Source: a virus. From it: DNA of 21,850 nt. The stretch's first letter is position 1. Each line of letters begins with the position of its first letter. Of the stretch, positions 6,867-13,825 are shown one piece after another. Under the pieces are notes generated by a model. It had not been told where the DNA came from and did no database searches. It was given only the letters and a program-made list of their open reading frames with translations. Where the stretch lies: positions 1 to 21,850 of the IMG/VR virus record IMGVR_UViG_3300029813_000040. The stretch is one strand, 5' to 3'. Both the position numbers and the translations under genes were made by a program.

Positions 6867-7256
6867 CTAAGCTATGGGTTTCTTCCCGATGAAGTATTCG
6901 CCATAAATAGTAAATGCCGAAGCGGCGGAGGCCTCTACGAACAACGCTTTGTTATCACCTACTTTCAATGGATGCTTCCAGTCCTTTGTGAATGGACTAC
7001 CTCCATCCTGCATCTGGATTGGGCCAAACAGAACCGTACCAGTTACAGCGTCCTGAAGCGTAATTGCAATATCAGCCGCACGACCACTTATAGTAATATG
7101 CGTCAGGTATATTGATTTACTTGCACCTGGTGTACCTACGCATTGTTCGGCAGTACTGGCATTATCCTCATCGTTATTGAACGCCAGTGGCCCAGACCTT
7201 TCTATCGGATAAGCGCCTGGCCCTATTAAAGTTGGTGTAGTAATTGCACCTGCCAT
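6867..7256 (-). CDS. Putative virion (decoration-like) protein, paralogue B
   Basis: A 129-aa protein starting MAGAITTPTLIGPGAYPIER, with SKSIYLTHITISGRAADIAI, FGPIQMQDG and DWKHPLKVGDNKALFVEASA. It aligns over its full length with the 142-aa protein beyond the glycosyltransferase (same order of motifs), so the pair arose by duplication. No catalytic residue or signal peptide is seen. ATG 7256 follows TAGGAG, and this site lies in a duplicated gene-end segment. The glycosyltransferase starts nine bases after its stop and takes its ribosome-binding site from that end (TAGGAA). A head decoration or spike role is the most likely reading, without direct proof. Confidence 0.74.
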   Translation of the reverse strand: MAGAITTPTLIGPGAYPIERSGPLAFNNDEDNASTAEQCVGTPGASKSIYLTHITISGRAADIAITLQDAVTGTVLFGPIQMQDGGSPFTKDWKHPLKVGDNKALFVEASAASAFTIYGEYFIGKKPIA

Positions 7257-7258
7257 AA

Positions 7259-7330
7259 TTAAGCTCCTACGTGTTTTTTAACTTGCTTGTGGTTTTTTAT
7301 ATACTCGTGTTTTTTTGCCCTTTTGGGCAT
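7259..7330 (-). CDS. Tiny basic peptide gene, reading frame ambiguous
   Basis: The 95-base gap between two virion genes holds two overlapping tiny frames. The one given here encodes 23 aa (MPKRAKKHEYIKNHKQVKKH, then VGA) and ends in KKHVGA-stop, like the upstream gene's EKHVGA-stop. The other runs 7278-7337 and encodes 19 aa (MKHAQKGKKTRVYKKPQAS), with AGGAG seven bases before its ATG, a better ribosome-binding site. Both products are very basic and could bind nucleic acid. I cannot decide between them; one may be translated, or the segment may be a remnant inserted between duplicated gene ends. No family is recognised. Confidence 0.4.
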   Translation of the reverse strand: MPKRAKKHEYIKNHKQVKKHVGA

Positions 7331-7372
7331 GTTTCATTGTCAAACTCCTATGTCAAGCCCCTACGTGTTTTT
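7259..7372. repeat. 20-base gene-end duplication (7259-7278 and 7353-7372)
   Basis: The coding-strand segments AAAAACACGTAGGGGCTTGA (7372-7353) and AAAAACACGTAGGAGCTTAA (7278-7259) match at 18 of 20 bases. Both read KHVGA-stop. The first is the true C-terminus of the 91-aa gene; the second ends the tiny basic frame and provides the TAGGAG site of the next virion gene. Confidence 0.88.
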
Positions 7373-7628
7373 CAGGATAGTTTGCTTGGTCTCTTGCCGC
7401 TTCGGTATCAGCCGCAGTAATAGCGCCTGGAAATGACAATGTGCCCGCAGCAGCATCCGAAAAATCTGGCGTTGCACTTATTTCTGCATTTTCAGCAACG
7501 AACAAATCGAACATATTATCAAAATCTTGAAATGTCATACCACCCCAGGGTTTAAACCTGTTATGCTTTACATAAGCTCGTAAAGAATGAGCGGCAGACG
7601 TTGCACCAGTTGTAAAGTCGTCAGCCAT
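7353..7628 (-). CDS. Hypothetical phage protein, 91 aa
   Basis: The product starts MADDFTTGATSAAHSLRAYV and has a central acidic helix (DFDNMFDLFVAENAEISATP) and a C-terminal Ala/Thr-rich part ending NYPEKHVGA. It is acidic and has no Cys. ATG 7628 follows AAAGGAG, in a leader (GGAGTTTTATAATGGCTGA) very like that of the gene at 8703 (GGAGATTTATAATGGCTGA). It follows the terminator at 7860-7888 and the 67-aa gene, and precedes the paralogous virion genes. A head or tail assembly role is likely from context only. Confidence 0.65.
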   Translation of the reverse strand: MADDFTTGATSAAHSLRAYVKHNRFKPWGGMTFQDFDNMFDLFVAENAEISATPDFSDAAAGTLSFPGAITAADTEAARDQANYPEKHVGA

Positions 7629-7640
7629 TATAAAACTCCT

Positions 7641-7844
7641 TTAATTATCTATTAAGTTTCCCTCGCTATCACGAGGCCATAAATTGTATTTAATCTCACC
7701 AAACGCCACTGTTGTCATAATCTTTGTTGCACAACGACATTCTCCGTACTTGGTCGTATATCCCGCTTTGCAAGTCCTTCGATTAACTTCTTCTTGCAGG
7801 TCTTTTTCGCTTGTGTTGTCAGGTACTAATTCGCAACCATCCAT
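7641..7844 (-). CDS. Small hypothetical protein with Cys residues, 67 aa
   Basis: The protein starts MDGCELVPDNTSEKDLQEEV and has Cys at positions 4, 25, 36 and 38 (CKAGY, then GECRCATK), which could form a metal site or disulphides. The C-terminus (FGEIKYNLWPRDSEGNLIDN) is acidic and aromatic. ATG 7844 follows AAGGA at six bases. It is the first gene after the rho-independent terminator, so it either depends on read-through or on a promoter I could not identify. Family unknown. Confidence 0.6.
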   Translation of the reverse strand: MDGCELVPDNTSEKDLQEEVNRRTCKAGYTTKYGECRCATKIMTTVAFGEIKYNLWPRDSEGNLIDN

Positions 7845-7859
7845 TATAATCCTTACAGG

Positions 7860-7888
7860 ATAATAAAAAGAAGGGGGCCGAAGCCCCC
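7860..7888 (-). terminator. Rho-independent terminator after the capsid genes
   Basis: On the minus strand GGGGGC (7888-7883) pairs with GCCCCC (7878-7873) around a TTCG tetraloop, followed by TTCTTTTTATTA. The stem is a perfect 6-bp GC helix and the tail is U-rich, five bases after the stop of the 269-aa gene. It probably lowers expression of tail genes relative to the capsid genes. Confidence 0.88.
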
Positions 7889-7893
7889 AATCC

Positions 7894-8703
7894 TTAAATA
7901 CTAATCTGGAGCATAATCAATGGAAGTGCACTCGTTCCAGAAGCTGTTTCATCAATACAGAAACCAGCTTGCTGATGAGAATAATTCAACGCATTGATAA
8001 CAGTTCCAAAATTAACTGAACCATCGCCAACAAAATAAGCTGTCCGGTCATTTATCGTATCACCAGGTGTGGTATCGCCACCACCAGGTGTAACCCAACA
8101 AGGCCCCCACGTTTGTATCCAGCAGTAATTAGTTGCTGCAACATTACACGCAGGAACACCCATAACAGAGGCATACTGACCACCCTCTTTTTTGAGGTAA
8201 CGATAAGGATTCAAAACAACCTCAGTCCACGGAGTTACCAATACATCACTTACTGGTCCATCAAGAGTTAAGGTGATATTACCACCAACGCCAGTAACGC
8301 CAACGCCATCAGTGTCAACAATTAAACGATTCTGAACAGTTGTTACTCCATGTCCAGTAACCCAATAACCGCCAACAAGTTCCTTGTCGGCACAAACACC
8401 ATCTTCACCAACGCCATCTGTGGCAGCAAAAACCAATACGGTTTCTCTATCGCCTTCGGCAATACTTGCACCAGTAACACTGATATTTACAGCCGATGAA
8501 TCATTAAATGCACCGAAACCAGACTTTAGTGTAGCATCTCTGGATTTCCCATACTTAAATACACGTCCATCCCACGTTAGTGAGCGAGTTCCAGGTACAA
8601 ATCTTTGGGTCGCCTCCTCTTGGTAAATACCAAGTTGATTATCGCCAGCAAAATCGTGTGGCGAAGCAGCCCAATCTAAAGGTCTAAATGGATAATCAGC
8701 CAT
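7894..8703 (-). CDS. Capsid-associated structural protein (cement/decoration type)
   Basis: A 269-aa protein directly downstream of the major capsid gene (15-base gap). It starts MADYPFRPLDWAASPHDFAG and has FVPGTRSLTWDGRVFKYGKS, resembling the xxxGTRxxxxDGRVFRY segment found in proteins encoded after the capsid gene in several podophages, and CWIQTWGPCWVTPGGG near residue 195. It is Gly/Val/Thr-rich and beta-like, with no enzymatic motif. ATG 8703 has a strong AAAGGAG site. The gene is followed by a strong terminator, making a capsid plus cement transcription unit. The cement role is inferred from position and remembered family resemblance. Confidence 0.75.
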   Translation of the reverse strand: MADYPFRPLDWAASPHDFAGDNQLGIYQEEATQRFVPGTRSLTWDGRVFKYGKSRDATLKSGFGAFNDSSAVNISVTGASIAEGDRETVLVFAATDGVGEDGVCADKELVGGYWVTGHGVTTVQNRLIVDTDGVGVTGVGGNITLTLDGPVSDVLVTPWTEVVLNPYRYLKKEGGQYASVMGVPACNVAATNYCWIQTWGPCWVTPGGGDTTPGDTINDRTAYFVGDGSVNFGTVINALNYSHQQAGFCIDETASGTSALPLIMLQISI

Positions 8704-8718
8704 TATAAATCTCCTTTC

Positions 8719-9636
8719 TTAAACAGTATCGAGAGCTATCTCAACAACTGCGGGGCCTTCAACACGGGTGGCGCCAATAGACATCTCAACATAAACTTGA
8801 GTTGAGTAGTTCTTGTCGTCTCGTTCCGTAATACGAACCGTAGGTTCCTCAGCGACGGCGAGGACAATCGCATCCTGAGCGAAGGCATAGCTATCAGTGG
8901 CATCAAGATTGACCGAAGCATTAAGCCTTGTGGACATAAGGAACTTAAAGCCAAGATATGTGTCAATCTGACCCTGTGCTAAAGCCTTGACAGTATTATA
9001 ATCGGAACTTTTAACCTCTGTAGTATTAAGTAACTGATTGATGTTGTACGGATTTGTTAAAAAGTATCTTTGACGGTCTTTATCAATATTCGCATCATCC
9101 ATCAGTTGCTTACAGGTAAGCAATTTGGGAATAGTCAAACCTGTCTCTGCACCGGAGTCGGTATTAGGAGAGCCAGCAGCAATAATTGTGCCGTTATCCC
9201 TGATAAGCCGACATTCGTTGACGTCGTAGTTGTTAATTGCTACACCTGCGTGTCCACCATAAGAAAGTCCGCCTAATGCCGAGATAATCGTATCGTCAAT
9301 AGTGCGGTTGAACGCCATTACAGCGTTCTGGGCATAAGTTGATTGAGGGTCGATGAGCAGTTTTAGCTTATCTTTATTATCAATCAAGTCAGCCCAGTTG
9401 TAATCAGCCATCGTCAACCTTCGTCTGGAGTGCGGGGTGGAGATAAGCGGCGTATCACCGTGTCGAGCACCTATAAGTTGTGCTGTAGTAGCACCAACCC
9501 GCTCGACAAACATAGTGTCGCCAGTTATATCTTCCATCCTGCAACACTGACGCAGCAAAGTCTCTTTTTGCTGACTTAACAGCAAAATATTAGCCTTAAA
9601 CTGGTCAACGAAGGCAACAGGAATCTGTACGCTCAT
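8719..9636 (-). CDS. Major capsid protein (BPP-1 type)
   Basis: A 305-aa protein starting MSVQIPVAFVDQFKANILLL. I chose ATG 9636 since AAAGG lies eight bases upstream; a TTG five codons earlier overlaps that site. Conserved features are the Gln-rich first helix (QQKETLLRQC), TGDTMFVERVGATTAQ, the segment DTPLISTPHSRRRLTMADYN and WADLIDNKDKLKLLIDP, the E-loop and spine-type region, and a C-terminal VEISIGATRVEGPAVVEIAL-like end (here VEMSIGATRVEGPAVVEIAL). This is the capsid type I know from Bordetella phage BPP-1 and relatives, an HK97-fold shell protein. No N-terminal delta domain is visible, consistent with a separate scaffold gene just upstream. A 159-base leader with a hairpin precedes it. 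Confidence 0.92.
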   Translation of the reverse strand: MSVQIPVAFVDQFKANILLLSQQKETLLRQCCRMEDITGDTMFVERVGATTAQLIGARHGDTPLISTPHSRRRLTMADYNWADLIDNKDKLKLLIDPQSTYAQNAVMAFNRTIDDTIISALGGLSYGGHAGVAINNYDVNECRLIRDNGTIIAAGSPNTDSGAETGLTIPKLLTCKQLMDDANIDKDRQRYFLTNPYNINQLLNTTEVKSSDYNTVKALAQGQIDTYLGFKFLMSTRLNASVNLDATDSYAFAQDAIVLAVAEEPTVRITERDDKNYSTQVYVEMSIGATRVEGPAVVEIALDTV

Positions 9637-9795
9637 TAGATAACCTTTCAATAGGAATAGAAATTTCCCGTTAATCGGAAAGGTTATCCTTGTGGGTCTC
9701 CCCTGCGTGCGTCGCTCACGGACAGTTTACTGTCTTCTTTTGGGTCTCTTGCGAGGTTGTCCGATATAATACTTTAACTGGTTCTCAAAGAGAGG
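9637..9795 (-). other. Capsid leader region with a hairpin and repeated gene-end motifs
   Basis: This non-coding stretch between scaffold and capsid genes contains AGGTTATCC at 9681-9689 and 9793-9801, a related GAGGTTGTCC at 9753-9762, and GGGTCTC at 9694-9700 and 9742-9748. GACAGTTTACTGTC at 9721-9734 is a perfect 5-bp hairpin with a TTTA loop. The 9793 copy holds the stop of the scaffold gene (GGATAACC on the coding strand). The repeats suggest a duplicated gene end. The length would allow a capsid promoter or mRNA-stabilising leader, but I see no convincing promoter. Confidence 0.55.
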
Positions 9796-10674
9796 TTATC
9801 CAGTCTTTGTATGACTTACTTTTTCTTGAAATAGTTTTGATACTTTAGCAACAGTTGCTTTGTGCTGTTGTTTTGTAAAGCCATGCTTAGCATAATCAAC
9901 ACCATAAGCAGGTTTTGCTATTTCATCATCTATTTGAGCTTGTATATCACTTGGTGTCGGAATGAGTTTAGTTACATCAACAGCCTTGCCTTCGGCAAAT
10001 TTATTGCCAATATCAGCGGCAAATCGGATAAAGTCAGGGTCATTGCCAAACTTCTGGGTAAGGCGTTCCTTAAATTCATCATCGCCACTCGTCCCTTGCT
10101 CCACCGCTACATTGCCTAAATGCTTCTTCTGCTCAAAGGCATTGCCCCAATCGGCATACAAACTATCTTTAAGCATTGTTGCCACCAACTCTGCATCCTG
10201 CTTATTCTTCGCAAGTTGTGCTATTACATTGTTATTATTAAATGCAAACAATGCGTCAGCTTGCTTTTGGCTTAAGCCAATCTTGTGGAACAATTCTTGC
10301 GCAGTAGTTGCTAACTCTTGGTTGTAAAACTCTTCCGGCAATTCTTCTGGCCGTGCAAGGTTGTAATCGCCTGCTGTTTCCGGCCTGCCACCAGCGACAT
10401 AATAGGCATCCCATTCGACATCGCTTGATGCCTCATTAGGAATAGCAACCTTGTTTCTGCCAACCATCTTCTCGGCACTTGCCAAACTCTTCATCACACC
10501 TTCAAAATTGTTTACTCTATCAAAAACTTTTTCGTTCCGAATATCCTCCGGTAACGAATCTCTCCAACCATCCCTGAGTTCACCTTCTGCATTGACAAGC
10601 GGAGGGGTTGGTTGTCCTGTTGGCTCTGGGGCTATCGGCTCTGCGGCCACAAGGTCAGTTGTCCCTTCTGTCAT
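9796..10674 (-). CDS. Scaffolding / capsid assembly protein
   Basis: A 292-aa acidic protein starting MTEGTTDLVAAEPIAPEPTG. The N-terminal 40 residues are Pro/Ala/Glu-rich and disordered-looking. RDGWRDSLPEDIRNEKVFDR resembles the common scaffold segment in which the domain starts. Around residues 98-145 come GDYNLARPEELPEEFYNQEL and FHKIGLSQKQADALFAFNNN, the pattern (LPEEF, then HxxGLSQxQA) of podovirus scaffolding proteins. The C-terminus is basic and helical (KQQHKATVAKVSKLFQEK), as for capsid-binding ends. It lies directly upstream of the major capsid gene. No protease motif is seen. ATG 10674 follows AAAGGA at seven bases. Confidence 0.88.
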   Translation of the reverse strand: MTEGTTDLVAAEPIAPEPTGQPTPPLVNAEGELRDGWRDSLPEDIRNEKVFDRVNNFEGVMKSLASAEKMVGRNKVAIPNEASSDVEWDAYYVAGGRPETAGDYNLARPEELPEEFYNQELATTAQELFHKIGLSQKQADALFAFNNNNVIAQLAKNKQDAELVATMLKDSLYADWGNAFEQKKHLGNVAVEQGTSGDDEFKERLTQKFGNDPDFIRFAADIGNKFAEGKAVDVTKLIPTPSDIQAQIDDEIAKPAYGVDYAKHGFTKQQHKATVAKVSKLFQEKVSHTKTG

Positions 10675-10700
10675 AATATAATCCTTTCTAAAAATACCTC

Positions 10701-10952
10701 TTAAAAATCAGGAATCTCCCTATGGATTCCTTGCTTTTCCCAAATTTCATATAAAACCTTTTTCTTTTTTCTTAATAAATTTCTACTGGCATTAAACAAT
10801 ATCCCAAATTTCCTTTTCGCATCTTGGATAGAATTTTGGCCAGCGTCAAATAACTCGGCAAATAACTGGCCTTTGAATCTTGTAGATACCTGATAATACT
10901 TGCCGTAAGGTGATATTTGGCATTCAATATCGCCAATCATAAAGTTTTCCAT
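10701..10952 (-). CDS. Small hypothetical protein, 83 aa
   Basis: The product starts MENFMIGDIECQISPYGKYY and has a Lys-rich second half (RNLLRKKKKVLYEIWEKQGI). I chose ATG 10952, with AAAGAG at six bases, over a TTG two codons upstream. The first half looks like a small beta-hairpin protein (IECQISPYGKYYQVSTRFKG), the second like a basic helix. It could bind nucleic acid. It is located between a zinc-ribbon gene and the scaffold gene. No family is recognised. Confidence 0.6.
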   Translation of the reverse strand: MENFMIGDIECQISPYGKYYQVSTRFKGQLFAELFDAGQNSIQDAKRKFGILFNASRNLLRKKKKVLYEIWEKQGIHREIPDF

Positions 10953-10966
10953 AATCAACTCTTTGC

Positions 10967-11137
10967 TTACTCAAGTATATATTTTGTGTGCGTCTTACAT
11001 TCACAATGAATGCATCTTGTTCTTTCGGGTAAAGACGTACCTTTTGGCAATATTACGATAAATGCTTTTCCGCAATTGCCGCATTTTAATTTTACTTCAT
11101 AGTTTCCCTCAAACGTGCTTTTTATATCTTTTTCCAT
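10967..11137 (-). CDS. Small zinc-ribbon protein, 56 aa
   Basis: ATG 11137 opens a frame starting MEKDIKSTFEGNYEVKLKCG with two knuckles: CGNC (Cys19 and Cys22) and CIHC (Cys42 and Cys45), separated by about 20 residues, followed by Glu-Cys. This spacing is that of a rubredoxin-like zinc ribbon. The gene begins three bases after the stop region of the Bbp19-like gene and ends 14 bases before the next ATG, so it fills the gap neatly. The ribosome-binding site is weak (AAGGGATTGAAAAATG). Such ribbons often bind nucleic acid or protein; the partner is unknown. Confidence 0.65.
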   Translation of the reverse strand: MEKDIKSTFEGNYEVKLKCGNCGKAFIVILPKGTSLPERTRCIHCECKTHTKYILE

Positions 11138-11140
11138 TTT

Positions 11141-11365
11141 TCAATCCCTTGCTTTTAATTGTCTTTTTTCGCCTGGTATTTTTGCCAGCATATTATCTAT
11201 ATAAATTATTACGACACGTTGACCTTCGTCGTAAATCAAACGGTTTACGTCTATTTCGCTATTGGGCAAAATGCTGCTACGATTATAAGTTGTTAGTTTT
11301 CTTAATTGAGCCAGAACACGCTTGCCGTTTTCCGTCCCGAAAGTAACTCCAAAATCTATAATCAA
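11141..11365 (-). CDS. Bbp19-like phage protein
   Basis: A 74-aa protein starting at TTG 11365 (no ATG exists in the frame). The sequence FGVTFGTENGKRVLAQLRKL at residues 5-24 matches the pattern (FxxxFxTxxGxxVLxxL) of the small Bbp19 family of Bordetella phage BPP-1 and relatives; the later DEGQRVVIIYIDNMLAK corresponds to the family's GRRxVxxxI end. Function in the family is unknown to me. The location between portal and scaffold genes agrees with the order in BPP-1-like phages. The TTG start has only a weak site (AAAAGCAG), so low-level translation or coupling to the upstream gene is possible. Confidence 0.68.
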   Translation of the reverse strand: MIIDFGVTFGTENGKRVLAQLRKLTTYNRSSILPNSEIDVNRLIYDEGQRVVIIYIDNMLAKIPGEKRQLKARD

Positions 11366-11388
11366 CTGCTTTTGTTTATCTTCTCTGT

Positions 11389-11526
11389 CTATTTTTTTCT
11401 TCCTTTATGGGCGCCTTTGATAGTCCCCTTCTTCTGGCTGGCATAAAAAACCTGTTCGCCTTTTTTCTTGCCGTATTGCTTTCTCATAGCCCGTTTGATT
11501 TTTTTCCCTTTTTTAGTTAACGGCAT
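11389..11526 (-). CDS. Conserved small basic phage protein, 45 aa
   Basis: ATG 11526 starts MPLTKKGKKIKRAMRKQYGK, continuing KKGEQVFYASQKKGTIKGAH and a basic tail. This MPLTKKGKKIxxxMxxQYGxKKGxxVFYASxNKGxIKG pattern is one I know from many podophages, usually near the portal and capsid genes. Function is unknown; the strong positive charge suggests contact with DNA. The gene overlaps the end of the preceding 41-aa frame by 14 bases. Its presence is strongly supported by the conserved sequence although it is very short. Confidence 0.85.
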   Translation of the reverse strand: MPLTKKGKKIKRAMRKQYGKKKGEQVFYASQKKGTIKGAHKGRKK

Positions 11527-11638
11527 TTTTTTTCTTTCTTAATCTTTTTTTTAGTATTGCCTTCTTGAAATCGCTTATAAAATCACAACCAGCCCAACAG
11601 AAACCACCAATTTTATAGAAACCACCGGTTTTATTCAT
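11513..11638 (-). CDS. Small hypothetical protein, 41 aa
   Basis: ATG 11638 has AAAGG eight bases upstream and begins three bases after the portal gene's stop. The product starts MNKTGGFYKIGGFCWAGCDF, with an aromatic, Gly-rich half containing two Cys, then a very basic helix (KKAILKKRLRKKKNAVN). The first half has an internal repeat GGFYK/GGFCW. I do not recognise it. It could be a DNA- or membrane-interacting peptide, but the short length leaves doubt that it is a gene. Confidence 0.5.
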   Translation of the reverse strand: MNKTGGFYKIGGFCWAGCDFISDFKKAILKKRLRKKKNAVN

Positions 11639-11641
11639 TTT

Positions 11642-13282
11642 TTAACCTTTTATTGCTTCCATAACTTCGCCTGCCGGACTACCTTCTTCTGGCGATTTGG
11701 TAGTCTGGCCATAGCCCTGTGCGGCCGCTTGTGCCATTTCTAAAGCCTGCTGTTGCTGCAACTGCTCGGCACGAACTCGCCTTTTTTCGTCTCTTTCCTC
11801 AATCGTAGCAATATCCTCGATGTTTACACCAAATGTTTCGCCCATTCTCCGCACAGCTGAATCGGCATCTATATTATCCTTAACACCTGGGAATACTGCT
11901 TCTAATTCGCCTACAAAAGCTGCCCATTGCTGGAAGCCCTTGGCTTGCCCGCTTCTTAATGCCAATACAAGAGGCCCGATATATTCAATCTTAAACCGCT
12001 GGCCTTGAAGTTCGGTGGGTATTGGCGGAAGCTCACCATTTCTTAATAATAACAAAACAACCCTGGTAACAAGCGGGTTAAATAATTCTTCGTTTATTCT
12101 GCCGATTGGCGGGCCAAGCCGTTGCAATCCCTCTCTTAATCTTTCGTAAATCTCTAACTGTGTCCTTCTATCGCCTTTGAGGTCAGCCAACTGAACAAAA
12201 ATATCATTAAAAAACATTTTTTTAACAAAGTCCCGCTGCATTTCGAGTATATCTTTAGTTATCGGGAAATTGCCCCTTACACCTTCATCAATAGCTTTAA
12301 TAGAAGGAATTTGCTGAACATAGTTATTTGCGCCAGGTGTTACATTAACATCACCCTCAAAACTATCTAATACCTCCCTTGCCGGATTATTGTATTTGTT
12401 TCCGCACTCGATAAGGTCTCTTGTCATTACTTGCAATGTTCTGATAAAAGGCAATGCAAACGTACCTTGCCCCCTGCCAAAAACTTCATTAGAGGATTTT
12501 GTCCATCTCGGAACGGCGTAAGGGAATTCCTCGTAGCCACCCTCAGTAACTATTATTTTTTCTTTAACCGCAATATACATAGACTCGAAAGGCATATTAA
12601 GATTATCCACAAGTCTCGGATTGCGTTTTTCCCGTGGTCTTACAACATGAATAAAATCAAACTTATCGTTTTGCTTTTTTTCGTCTCCATAGGCTTTCCT
12701 TATAATTTGGCCGACATTTTCCTTGCCCCATTCTTGGACAGCCTGCCGTGCCGTAAAAACAAACTTCATTAGCATTGTATCTACACGGCCTTTGTTATTC
12801 TCCATTATCAGATAATTACCAATGTCGTAATCCCTGAAGTTTAAGCCAATTTCCGGCACCCATTCAGAGTATAAATTCCCTGTGCCAAAAACACCAAGGG
12901 AACGCAATGTCTCGTTTAGCTGAAGTAAAAAATTAGAAGCAAACAAATATTCGTGCGTGCGTTCTGTTATTATATTTAACGACCTCTTAACAGACGCTAT
13001 TTCATTTAACTTATTATCAGATGCCTTTATTAAAAAGAATCTCTGTCCAGGCGGTACAAGGTTTATAGAAAGGCCGGATGCCATTTCCATAGAAGCCATT
13101 ACCCCTGTCGGGTCGAATAAATTGATAGTTCTTTCTGTGCCAGGATAGCTTTTACTTGTTATCTGGTTTTCTCTCGGAAACACTAAGTCGGCAACGCTTT
13201 GAAAAAGAGCCCTGAAATTAGAAGCTTTTGCTTCTTCTTTTTCATACAATTTTATAATATCAACTGCTTTTTGTTCTGACAT
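11642..13282 (-). CDS. Portal protein (head-tail connector, T7 type)
   Basis: A 546-aa protein of the bacteriophage head-to-tail connector family. Features include the N-terminal helix with FRALFQSVADLVFPRENQIT, DPTGVMASMEMASGLSINLV followed by PPGQRFF, the region LRSLGVFGTGNLYSEW, and YEEFPYAVPRWTKSSNEVFG with RGQGTFALPFIRTLQ; then the long helix RRTQLEIYERLREGLQRLGP with PPIGRINEELFNPLV. Length is normal for the family (about 500-560 aa). The protein forms the dodecameric ring through which DNA enters and leaves the head. The C-terminus is Gln/Ala-rich. ATG 13282 follows GGGAT. It lies between terminase and capsid genes, as expected. Confidence 0.93.
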   Translation of the reverse strand: MSEQKAVDIIKLYEKEEAKASNFRALFQSVADLVFPRENQITSKSYPGTERTINLFDPTGVMASMEMASGLSINLVPPGQRFFLIKASDNKLNEIASVKRSLNIITERTHEYLFASNFLLQLNETLRSLGVFGTGNLYSEWVPEIGLNFRDYDIGNYLIMENNKGRVDTMLMKFVFTARQAVQEWGKENVGQIIRKAYGDEKKQNDKFDFIHVVRPREKRNPRLVDNLNMPFESMYIAVKEKIIVTEGGYEEFPYAVPRWTKSSNEVFGRGQGTFALPFIRTLQVMTRDLIECGNKYNNPAREVLDSFEGDVNVTPGANNYVQQIPSIKAIDEGVRGNFPITKDILEMQRDFVKKMFFNDIFVQLADLKGDRRTQLEIYERLREGLQRLGPPIGRINEELFNPLVTRVVLLLLRNGELPPIPTELQGQRFKIEYIGPLVLALRSGQAKGFQQWAAFVGELEAVFPGVKDNIDADSAVRRMGETFGVNIEDIATIEERDEKRRVRAEQLQQQQALEMAQAAAQGYGQTTKSPEEGSPAGEVMEAIKG

Positions 13283-13286
13283 GTAT

Positions 13287-13478
13287 TTATCCCAGTAACG
13301 TTTTCTTGGTGGGTTCAGGCGCTAATTCACCTGTTATAAATGTTTCTCGCCTGCCCTTTCTACGCCTTGCCCTCTTTTTTGCCTCGTCCTCTGCGCCCTC
13401 CATAACCTCAGGCAACGGTTCTGTTTTTGCAACAGGTGGTGCTTTTACTGATTTAGGACTTGAAAATAAACCTCCCAT
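13287..13478 (-). CDS. Conserved small phage protein upstream of portal, 63 aa
   Basis: The product starts MGGLFSSPKSVKAPPVAKTE and ends with the pattern RRKGRRETFITGELAPEPTK then KTLLG. MGGLFSxPKxPxxP and a GRxxTxxTG...KTLLG tail is a pattern I know from small proteins next to the portal in many podophages. The N-terminal MGG could be a membrane- or virion-targeting segment. The middle is acidic then very basic. Its stop region (GGGATAA) supplies the ribosome-binding site for the portal. It overlaps the preceding gene by one base (TAATG). Function unknown, possibly an ejected or head-completion protein. Confidence 0.78.
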   Translation of the reverse strand: MGGLFSSPKSVKAPPVAKTEPLPEVMEGAEDEAKKRARRRKGRRETFITGELAPEPTKKTLLG

Positions 13479-13594
13479 TATTTCACCTTTCTCTTGCCAA
13501 ATATTCTTTCGTAGTTTTTGTCATACCTTTTCTTGTCAACAGGCCGGTAACTATCTCCTTTTCCCGCATTATGTTTTTTTTTAGATTCCGGCAT
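13478..13594 (-). CDS. Conserved small phage protein with GKGDxxRPV motif, 38 aa
   Basis: ATG 13594 opens MPESKKKHNAGKGDSYRPVD, followed by KKRYDKNYERIFGKRKVK. The GKGDxxRPVDxxxxxxNYxxIFG motif is one I recognise from very short phage proteins, which supports this tiny gene. It is basic with no Cys. The start lies within the last codons of the preceding zinc-finger gene, inside a degenerate third copy of the terminase-end repeat. A second frame starts at an ATG nearby in another phase but has no conserved motif. Function unknown. Confidence 0.75.
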   Translation of the reverse strand: MPESKKKHNAGKGDSYRPVDKKRYDKNYERIFGKRKVK

Positions 13595-13808
13595 AGTTAC
13601 AAATTCTATTTACCTCACCGGTAAGGCAGGATTTACATATCTCGCCAAAATGCTTGAATCTGTATTCTCTATCAGGCAAAGATAATTGCCTCAATTCGTG
13701 TCCTTCCGCTTGATTGGTGTCGTTGATGGGTGTTTCGCAAAGACAACAAACCACTTTTCCGTCCCGCCTTCTTAAAACTTGATATTGAATAATAATTTTT
13801 TTCAACAC
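13581..13808 (-). CDS. Small putative zinc-finger protein
   Basis: The frame is open from ATG 13838, but I prefer GTG 13808 (75 aa), which has AAAAGGA six bases upstream, because the ATG lies within a duplicated segment of the terminase end. The protein has VVCCLCETPINDT, a His in EGHEL, and CKSCL near the end, giving a C-x2-C ... H ... C-x2-C arrangement as in treble-clef or HNH-like fingers, although the HNH core is not complete. It ends ICNYAGI-stop, matching the terminase ending NDYARI-stop. Neighbours are small genes of unknown role between terminase and portal. Function unknown; binding of nucleic acid is possible. Confidence 0.6.
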   Translation of the reverse strand: MLKKIIIQYQVLRRRDGKVVCCLCETPINDTNQAEGHELRQLSLPDREYRFKHFGEICKSCLTGEVNRICNYAGI

Positions 13809-13825
13809 TGTTATCCTTTTAGATT

